NCBI RefSeq assembly: GCF_029852145.1
Contig: NC_079973.1
Span: 9,754,385 to 9,818,384 of the forward strand
Source: Microplitis mediator
Taxonomy: Eukaryota > Arthropoda > Insecta > Hymenoptera > Braconidae
Direction: 5' to 3'
Length of the DNA: 64,000 nucleotides
Positions 62,001 through 64,000 of the stretch are shown here, piece by piece. The notes below the pieces were generated by a model. That model worked only from the letters and a program-made list of their open reading frames with translations, ran no database searches and was not told where the DNA came from. A program made the translations under genes and the position numbers. Positions within the stretch are counted from its first letter, which is position 1. Every line of letters begins with the position of its first letter.

Positions 62001-64000
62001 CCTTTATGATCTTAACTTTTTACACCTCTATCACTAAATAACTTCTTAAAAATTAATTTAAAATCTTATCTTTAAAAAATCTTTATCTTAATTACTTACA
62101 CTTTCTGCGATTTTATCTCTCAGCTCATTAACTTATGACTAATTTTGATGAAATTAAAAATAGAACAGTACCTTGCAAAAAGTCATCTCAGTCACCATGG
62201 TATCCTTTAGTGTAGTAGAGTAATAAAAATAGTCATGCAATGCAACACAAATAAGTATGCAAATTAAATTAACAGATAAAAGGCATGCAATGCTCCGAGG
62301 AAAAATTAATTTAAAGCGATGTTTATTACATAGCATAATAATGCGGAAGAAAAGGGGAAGAACATAACAAAGCATAAAACTACCTTGTGATTGGAGGGGG
62401 ATGTGACTGAAGCGAATGACCGAGTGCCACGTTTTGTCCCTGAAACGTCTGAATAATTTCCCCTCCCTCAAATTTTCTCCCCGTAGTACGAGGCGCAATA
62501 TCGACATTTCCCTCTGTAAGAAGGGTAACTAATGGGAATTCTGCTCCGTAATTCGATAAAATTGCCTAATAAATATACCTTGTAACTGGAACAGGAGACC
62601 CCTGAACTGCACAATCTAATGCCACAATACCAGATCTGGGTACGTCGACGAGTTTACCACCCTCATACCGTTCCCCTGCTATTCTAGGGGCTACATTACT
62701 GCTTGGCTCTGTAAATTTCCGAGCAATAGATCGATAAAATAATAATAATGATGTTAATGAGAAATTACGCGACGACATATTTAATGGGACAGGATACCAC
62801 GCGCGTAAAATCAGTAGAAACCTGAATGACACTGCAGGGGAACTCTCAATGAAATACGTCAACTAGACAGTTTGTGATTCTGAAAGCATCCTCTTTATCC
62901 CATCGACTTCCTTGTCACGAATATTCGACAAAACCCCACCACTAGGCTCAGAAATGTCCGACAATAGAGTGTATCAGTGTATCCGTCGTGGAAATTAAAA
63001 AAATCTACGATACTAGACAGTTTATTGCCCTCTATATTCGCATTAAAAATATACAGAAATGTAATCATCTATTAAAGATTACGTGGTAGTAAGTTATAGC
63101 AACACAAGCTCATAAATTTTATACATAAAATAGAAGGGTCGAGGGTCTGAAAGTGGATATACTACGACTAAACTATATTTTTTCCCTAGTCTACATACTC
63201 GAGTATAGAAGCTACGGTTTTAATATTCGGCCGTTGCACCCGAGAGAGAAGTAAACTTTGCGTAGACGACGATATTCATCAACGAATTGATGTCTTTAGA
63301 ATCACATGATAAAGGCTCACCTATAGAAAGGCGCTGGGCTTCCTTGAGCCTCACAGAGTAATGTTACGGTTATTCCCTTAGGTCTTAGCAGTTCATCAAA
63401 CTTTGATCTAGGTGGCAAACGAGGAGGACCACTGCCAACAGGTTCTACAATAATTTGGTTATCAATGAAAAGCTTATCGATAATTTCCACATTAATTTTG
63501 TCTCTGAATACCGGGATAGGATACACGAAAATTTATCAAAGGCAACTGAACATCTTGAATTATGTCATTGCAGACATACCTGAATGTTGGAAGAGGATTC
63601 GCTTGAGCTTGACAAAGCATAGTAACGGACGAGCTTGTGGATAACGTCAAGACGGTTATCTTAGCTGTAGCAGAGACCCGGGGAGCCGCGCCATTGACCG
63701 GTTCTATCAAGTAGTTTATATTGATCGTTAAAATTCAATTAAACTACTCTTACACTGATACAATTAATATCTAAAGAGATACTAACTAATGAAATTCATA
63801 TTATTAATAAAAACTATACCTAAAATTTGGTAAAGGGTGCCCCTGCGCCTGACATAACATCGTCACTGTCGCCCCGAGGGACTTTCCAAGGACATCGTAT
63901 TTGGCGGTTGATGCGACTCGTGGCTTCGCGCCGTTAACCGGTTCTGTATAACATGCACATCAACAAAAACATTAGGAATATATAATATCCTCGTAGAAAG
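35150..64000 (-). CDS. Dscam1: Dscam1, 3' two-thirds: Ig3 to C-terminus, with alternative exon arrays; runs off the right edge
   Basis: Arthropod Down syndrome cell adhesion molecule 1: a neuronal surface receptor for isoform-specific homophilic repulsion, also expressed in haemocytes. Diversity comes from mutually exclusive splicing of exon arrays. In gene order the window holds the end of the exon-6 array (Ig3, N-terminal half), constant exons for Ig3 to Ig6, and 21 exon-9 alternatives (Ig7). Constant exons follow for Ig8, Ig9, FN1-4, Ig10 and FN5-6, then two alternative transmembrane exons and six cytoplasmic exons. All variable exon-9 copies begin with two bases and end with one base of split codons, so any can join exon 8 to exon 10. 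The exon-4 (Ig2) array, signal peptide and promoter lie beyond 64000. The C-terminus TPYDTVAV resembles a PDZ ligand. Identification is certain from domain order and near-verbatim conserved blocks. Confidence 0.97.
36386..36443 (-). CDS. Dscam1: Dscam1 cytoplasmic microexon
   Basis: 58 bp encoding NARGKDGMSTEEMRKLIE plus split codons at both sides. The sequence STEEMRKLIER is conserved in arthropod Dscam tails. Its removal would shift the frame, so skipping would change the C-terminus. Confidence 0.85.
37001..37349 (-). CDS. Dscam1: Dscam1 cytoplasmic exon, Tyr/Pro-rich
   Basis: 117 residues starting PRQNGRYSRVPSQGG. It contains repeated YGS/YGQYG/YDHYG tyrosines and a run of six prolines (EPPPPPPRN), a likely SH3-binding site used in signalling to adaptors such as Dock. 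It ends in an acidic serine-rich stretch. Confidence 0.9.
37427..37617 (-). CDS. Dscam1: Dscam1 cytoplasmic exon
   Basis: Encodes MEDEICPYATFHLLGFREEM, then a Gly/His/Ser-rich linker ending SRSGSQSM. The first part is one of the most conserved stretches of Dscam tails. Confidence 0.92.
38858..39013 (-). CDS. Dscam1: Dscam1 cytoplasmic exon with polyproline
   Basis: Encodes YVGTGATGSFRSHSTWDPRR, then HMYEELSHCAPNRRCPPPPP. The polyproline segment is another SH3-ligand candidate. The acceptor at 39014 leaves only a short pyrimidine tract (TCGTTGTGTAG). Confidence 0.85.
39584..40021. mobile_element. TA-flanked MITE in a Dscam1 intron
   Basis: Inverted ends CACAGAAA (39584) and TTTCTGTG (ending 40021), both flanked by TA, plus an inner inverted pair CTTGAATCAAGA and CTTGATTCAAG. 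It carries GCGAGTTCGATTCCGTCC near 39790, resembling a tRNA B box, so a tRNA-derived piece may be inside. Confidence 0.65.
40211..40378 (-). CDS. Dscam1: Dscam1 juxtamembrane cytoplasmic exon
   Basis: Follows either transmembrane exon. Encodes VVYQQTGVVGATLDKRRPDL, then RDELGYIAPPNRKLPPVPG and NTCDRIKRGTVIS. Very highly conserved in insects; RKLPPVPG is an SH3-type motif. Confidence 0.95.
40640..40882 (-). CDS. Dscam1: Dscam1 alternative transmembrane exon, distal copy
   Basis: Begins GTIAPPVRNN, then a helix ATIVVVIVGIIVICVAM followed by SRRTRG and GIPSADEKYYEGQ. Same split-codon phases as the exon at 40921, so the two are interchangeable. In flies the equivalent pair directs dendritic or axonal targeting. 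Confidence 0.92.
40921..41106 (-). CDS. Dscam1: Dscam1 alternative transmembrane exon, proximal copy
   Basis: Begins GTIAPARELPDVNGG, then the helix LNLVVPVVAALLVIIVAV and ends CVLKGKGHGSGDK. It is 19 codons shorter than the distal alternative, and the intron between them is only 38 bp. That is too short to be removed efficiently in insects and would enforce exclusive use. Confidence 0.92.
41241..41407 (-). CDS. Dscam1: Dscam1 exon, second half of FN6
   Basis: Encodes HQQEWNQVSNNVKPGGNF, then the WYHLRVTAHNNAG strand typical of the final fibronectin III domain, ending just before the transmembrane exons. Confidence 0.93.
41857..42033 (-). CDS. Dscam1: Dscam1 exon, FN5/FN6 junction and first half of FN6
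   Basis: Begins GIGTGDPSDILNTRTKG and ends GGCPMLYFVVEHKKK. Fibronectin III strands A to C are recognisable. Confidence 0.93.
42115..42346 (-). CDS. Dscam1: Dscam1 exon, FN5
   Basis: Begins APPHSPQVTLTATTTNS and ends LWCGSRYQIYVTAYNG. Three GT donors are clustered at the end; only the first (GTGTGT, giving AYNG/IGTG) keeps the frame with the next exon. Confidence 0.92.
42566..42835 (-). CDS. Dscam1: Dscam1 exon, Ig10
   Basis: A complete immunoglobulin domain of 90 codons between FN4 and FN5, the position characteristic of DSCAM proteins. The two cysteines (KLPCLAVG and GEYSCYVEN) and the tryptophan (VVWKV) are present. Confidence 0.94.
42909..43383 (-). CDS. Dscam1: Dscam1 exon, end of FN3 and all of FN4
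   Basis: Starts VIYGPSETWYDENT and contains the FN4 start APEAPIAIKAL, the SILVSWRPPSQPNG strand pair and the RRYDFWVAASTNIGEG block. At 475 bp it is the largest constant exon in the window. Confidence 0.94.
43846..44217 (-). CDS. Dscam1: Dscam1 exon, end of FN2 and start of FN3
   Basis: Begins VTWKPPPREDWNGEILGYYV and ends SPPLTAANGVITGYK. In-frame, phase 0 at both ends. Confidence 0.94.
44277..44638 (-). CDS. Dscam1: Dscam1 exon, FN1 and start of FN2
   Basis: Begins VPEVPYGLKVLDKSGRSVQL, includes the FN1 YHLRIVAENEIG motif and the FN1-FN2 linker APSGPPSSVRVDALDQHTLK. Confidence 0.94.
44704..45000 (-). CDS. Dscam1: Dscam1 exon, Ig9
   Basis: Begins APPHFEIKLRNQTARRG. Cysteines in VLQCEAQG and LFTCVATNAFG, tryptophan in GILWNMN. 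A single complete Ig domain. Confidence 0.94.
45069..45242 (-). CDS. Dscam1: Dscam1 exon, second half of Ig8
   Basis: Begins DTPGDYTDLKLNNPDIS and contains GYYLCEAVNGIGSG, the second cysteine of Ig8. Confidence 0.93.
45389..45508 (-). CDS. Dscam1: Dscam1 exon 10, first half of Ig8; common acceptor of all exon-9 variants
   Basis: Begins VPPRWILEPTDKAFAQGSD and ends VTWKRAAG. Its first two bases complete the valine codon begun by the last base of every exon-9 alternative. Confidence 0.94.
45509..47180 (-). other. Dscam1: Intron between the last exon-9 variant and exon 10
   Basis: 1.67 kb, no coding exon seen. Two stretches are less AT-rich than the rest (about 46070-46270 and 46560-46690), and the second contains ACAGGATAC. 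In insects a docking element for exon-9 selection is expected in an intron flanking the array, so these are candidates, unproven. Confidence 0.4.
47181..47468 (-). CDS. Dscam1: Dscam1 exon 9, variant 21 (last)
   Basis: 96 codons, VLPRISPFDFGEQPIYEGQ to STLRVYG. Complete Ig7 domain with both cysteines and W. It is one of the most divergent variants and lies at the 3' edge of the array, as is common for old copies. Donor GTTAGG. Confidence 0.9.
47998..48279 (-). CDS. Dscam1: Dscam1 exon 9, variant 20
   Basis: 94 codons, VVPHLQPFSFDETNSGDL to HSAHLKVNG. The shortest variant. Ig cysteines are in IVHCAVVKGD and EYACVADNPAG. Confidence 0.92.
48548..48835 (-). CDS. Dscam1: Dscam1 exon 9, variant 19
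   Basis: 96 codons, VIPKLLPFSFGEEPLNSGQ to ELSADLIVNG. Donor GTGTGC, weaker than most. Both Ig cysteines and W are present. Confidence 0.92.
49026..49316 (-). CDS. Dscam1: Dscam1 exon 9, variant 18
   Basis: 97 codons, VAPQILPLSFGDEPVNAGD to HSAILDVNG. Contains the unusual MFKGRPIGPDRSD loop. Confidence 0.93.
49441..49734 (-). CDS. Dscam1: Dscam1 exon 9, variant 17 (near-identical triplet)
   Basis: 98 codons, VAPQIAPFAIGEEPASWGEQ to SRSATLSVNG. Differs from variants 15 and 16 at only a handful of residues (S for N in PASW, ATCSVM, SRS). The repeat unit is 442 bp. Confidence 0.93.
49883..50176 (-). CDS. Dscam1: Dscam1 exon 9, variant 16 (near-identical triplet)
   Basis: 98 codons, VAPQIAPFAIGEEPANWGEQ to SHSATLSVNG. 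The intron on its 5' side is nearly the same as that of variant 17, and exon plus intron repeat at 442 bp. Confidence 0.93.
50325..50618 (-). CDS. Dscam1: Dscam1 exon 9, variant 15 (near-identical triplet)
   Basis: 98 codons, VTPQIAPFAIGEEPANWGEQ to SHSATLSVNG. From WGEQVS onward it differs from variant 16 only at VIC versus AMC. Its 5' intron is unrelated to those of 16 and 17, marking the edge of the duplication. Confidence 0.93.
50835..51122 (-). CDS. Dscam1: Dscam1 exon 9, variant 14
   Basis: 96 codons, VVPQILPFTFGDEPSNSGD to SHSSVLAVNG. Both cysteines and W are present; donor GTATAT. Confidence 0.93.
51410..51700 (-). CDS. Dscam1: Dscam1 exon 9, variant 13
   Basis: 97 codons, VAPQIGPFSMSDGPANWGD to VSHSTILAVNG. 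Contains IIWRHNGKDIDSKNPDIVI. Confidence 0.93.
51842..52132 (-). CDS. Dscam1: Dscam1 exon 9, variant 12, poor acceptor
   Basis: 97 codons, VSPQIAPFIISEEPANWGD to YSAPLAVNG. The acceptor that keeps the frame is AAAAG, preceded by almost no pyrimidine tract. A much better AG (TTTCTCCCCAG) lies 12 bases inside the exon and would shift the frame. Confidence 0.85.
52386..52676 (-). CDS. Dscam1: Dscam1 exon 9, variant 11
   Basis: 97 codons, VSPQIGTIAFTDSPANSGE to RQSATLVVNG. It has ARHTGEYTC where most variants have ARHAGEYTC. Confidence 0.93.
52980..53270 (-). CDS. Dscam1: Dscam1 exon 9, variant 10
   Basis: 97 codons, VAPEIAPFVFGEKPSNAGD to YSSLLAVNG. Both cysteines and W are present. Confidence 0.93.
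53402..53692 (-). CDS. Dscam1: Dscam1 exon 9, variant 9
   Basis: 97 codons, VQPGIAAFTFGDEPANWGE to YSASLVVNG. It lacks internal ATGs, so simple ORF listing misses it. The frame, both cysteines (TATCTV, DYTCSA), W and splice signals are intact. Confidence 0.92.
53870..54160 (-). CDS. Dscam1: Dscam1 exon 9, variant 8
   Basis: 97 codons, VAPQIAPFVMGDEPANWGD to YSASLIVNG. Close to variants 6 and 7. Confidence 0.93.
54288..54575 (-). CDS. Dscam1: Dscam1 exon 9, variant 7
   Basis: 96 codons, VAPQIVPFVMGDEPANWGD to YAAALTVNG. The first 45 residues are almost the same as variant 6; they differ mainly in the C'-D loop (KKIAHDHPGITLS). Confidence 0.93.
54713..55003 (-). CDS. Dscam1: Dscam1 exon 9, variant 6
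   Basis: 97 codons, VAPQIVPFVMGDEPANWGD to YSASLAING. C'-D loop KLITKNYPDITISG. Confidence 0.93.
55164..55454 (-). CDS. Dscam1: Dscam1 exon 9, variant 5
   Basis: 97 codons, VAPQIAPFTMADGPVNWGE to QSATLAVNG. Contains EPIRRDRSDINIV. Confidence 0.93.
55638..55925 (-). CDS. Dscam1: Dscam1 exon 9, variant 4
   Basis: 96 codons, VSPRIAPFEMSDKAVNWGE to YSAELTVNG. Both cysteines and W are present. Confidence 0.93.
56239..56556 (-). CDS. Dscam1: Dscam1 exon 9, variant 3, longest
   Basis: 106 codons, VAPQIAPFSFGDEAANAGE to HSADLSVNG. About nine residues are inserted in the loop after the W strand (ENDSTSPDSNHQHRD), making this exon 24-30 bp longer than its neighbours without frame change. Confidence 0.92.
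57080..57370 (-). CDS. Dscam1: Dscam1 exon 9, variant 2
   Basis: 97 codons, VAPQVLQFSFGDDPLNSGE to HIALLAVNG. It has GKYKCVASN instead of GEYTC. Confidence 0.93.
57738..58025 (-). CDS. Dscam1: Dscam1 exon 9, variant 1 (first)
   Basis: 96 codons, VPPTVQPFAFTKLPMNAGE to YSTPLTVNG. Divergent, like the other edge variants. Donor GTTCGC is non-standard at +3 to +5. Confidence 0.9.
58026..58426 (-). other. Dscam1: Intron segment upstream of the exon-9 array
   Basis: No Ig exon seen. About 58240-58425 is distinctly less AT-rich and includes GGACAGGATACGA, a motif also seen in other Dscam1 introns here. A regulatory role is only a possibility. Confidence 0.35.
58427..59562. mobile_element. 1.1 kb near-perfect palindrome (foldback element) in a Dscam1 intron
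   Basis: Ends are CACTGAAAAAAATAATCGC at 58427 and its complement ending at 59562. Arms of about 510 bp consist of tandem, themselves palindromic units around TCGCTAGCAGCTAGCGA. The arms meet at a TA-repeat centre (about 58938-59052). No ORF. Termini and plan resemble the element at 3099-3730. Flanks do not show TA; a 2 bp duplication (TG) is possible. Confidence 0.85.
59563..60389 (-). other. Dscam1: Intron between exon 8 and the palindrome
   Basis: AT-rich, no exon seen. The plus-strand ORF at 59807-60070 has no recognisable content. Confidence 0.4.
60390..60702 (-). CDS. Dscam1: Dscam1 constant exon 8, end of Ig5 and Ig6
   Basis: Begins VGSAEHSARLNVYGLPFIR and contains KKAIVAGETLRVTCPVAGYP, INRKQKVFPNGTLIIENVER and RNAQGYSARGTLEVQVM. 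Nearly verbatim insect Dscam1. Its last base starts the first codon of every exon-9 variant. Confidence 0.95.
60801..61057 (-). CDS. Dscam1: Dscam1 constant exon, Ig5
   Basis: Begins EPPQIKQAFQEETLQPGPSM and ends HTNDGGLYKCIAASK. Cysteines are in FLKCVASGNP and LYKCIAAS, W in ITWELDGK. Confidence 0.95.
61130..61566 (-). CDS. Dscam1: Dscam1 constant exon 7, second half of Ig3 and Ig4
   Basis: Begins WYKFIDGTTRRQPVQLNER, completing the Ig3 started by the exon-6 alternatives (including the W). Ig4 contains FTCNVRGNPIKTISWMKDGK and MYQCFVRNDQESA. It ends in GGR. Confidence 0.95.
61821..61941 (-). CDS. Dscam1: Dscam1 exon 6, last variant
   Basis: About 40 residues, EPSGQTAPKSTGDGLNKNQ to AAQGFPAPISR. 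Its ALACAAQG supplies the first Ig3 cysteine. It is followed directly by constant exon 7. Confidence 0.88.
62384..62513 (-). CDS. Dscam1: Dscam1 exon 6 variant lacking the Ig cysteine
   Basis: EGNVDIAPRTTGRKFEGGE to HPPPITR. The frame and both splice sites (CAG acceptor, AG/GTAGTT donor) are intact. The strand reads VALGHSLQSHPPP, where the neighbouring variant has VALDCAVQGSPVP, so the B-strand cysteine is histidine. Either a decaying exon or an Ig3 without its disulfide. Confidence 0.75.
62579..62708 (-). CDS. Dscam1: Dscam1 exon 6 variant
   Basis: EPSSNVAPRIAGERYEGGK to SPVPVTR with cysteine in VALDCAVQG. Same length as the Cys-less variant next to it, suggesting the two are sister copies. 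Confidence 0.9.
62822..62948 (-). pseudogene. Dead Dscam1 exon 6 copy
   Basis: Aligns with exon 6 over its whole length (EPSGGVLSN... to SSPAVSFR). Three defects are visible: the acceptor AG is TG (CTG instead of CAG), an in-frame TAG lies five codons after SESQ, and the cysteine position is Tyr. The donor TTCAG/GTTTCT remains. Not counted among functional variants. Confidence 0.75.
63321..63444 (-). CDS. Dscam1: Dscam1 exon 6 variant
   Basis: EPVGSGPPRLPPRSKFDEL to GSPAPFYR with cysteine in VTLLCEAQG. Strong donor GTGAGC. Confidence 0.92.
63580..63703 (-). CDS. Dscam1: Dscam1 exon 6 variant
   Basis: EPVNGAAPRVSATAKITVL to ANPLPTFR with cysteine in VTMLCQAQ. Confidence 0.92.
63820..63943 (-). 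CDS. Dscam1: Dscam1 exon 6 variant
   Basis: EPVNGAKPRVASTAKYDVL to GHPLPNFR with cysteine in VTMLCQAQG. It is similar to the preceding variant and is the most upstream exon visible; more exon-6 copies are expected beyond 64000. Confidence 0.92.

Overview
This is an AT-rich, intron-rich animal window that looks like insect DNA, most likely Hymenoptera and plausibly a parasitoid wasp. The basis is a Dscam1-type gene with arrays of alternative immunoglobulin exons, a tandem odorant-receptor family, and many short non-autonomous transposons. The order is inferred; the genus cannot be fixed from sequence alone.

Left part (1-12 kb). A complete UDP-galactose 4-epimerase gene (five coding exons, minus strand, 98-1508) is followed by a 3.3 kb spacer holding a foldback element. 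Next is a plus-strand gene (4803-8187) for a small single-pass membrane protein with a signal peptide, one CUB domain and one LDLa domain. About 4.3 kb without a recognisable gene follows, with two TA-flanked MITEs.

Middle part (12.4-30.2 kb). Five tandem odorant-receptor genes lie on the minus strand, called Or-A to Or-E here. Each can be spliced into a 373-codon protein from six exons of identical length (291, 416, 100, 102, 159 and 54 bp). The duplicated unit also carries a MITE in the last intron and, between genes, decayed LINE fragments. Or-B and Or-C share a tract of about 830 bp in which I see no difference, and Or-C is a mosaic (5' half like Or-D, 3' half like Or-B), so gene conversion has been active.

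Right part (35-64 kb). This is the 3' two-thirds of Dscam1 on the minus strand, running off the right edge. In gene order it shows the end of the alternative exon-6 (Ig3) array, three constant exons covering the rest of Ig3 through Ig6, and an intron with a 1.1 kb near-perfect palindrome. It continues with 21 alternative exon-9 (Ig7) variants, the constant Ig8-Ig9, FN1-4, Ig10 and FN5-6 exons, two alternative transmembrane exons, and the cytoplasmic exons ending in TPYDTVAV. Reading frame and splice phase agree at every junction checked. Within the arrays there are three nearly identical exon-9 copies on a 442 bp repeat, one exon-9 variant with a poor acceptor, one exon-6 variant lacking the canonical Ig cysteine, and one dead exon-6 copy.

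All coordinates were derived by hand from splice consensus, reading frame and comparison between copies. No alignment or expression evidence was available.
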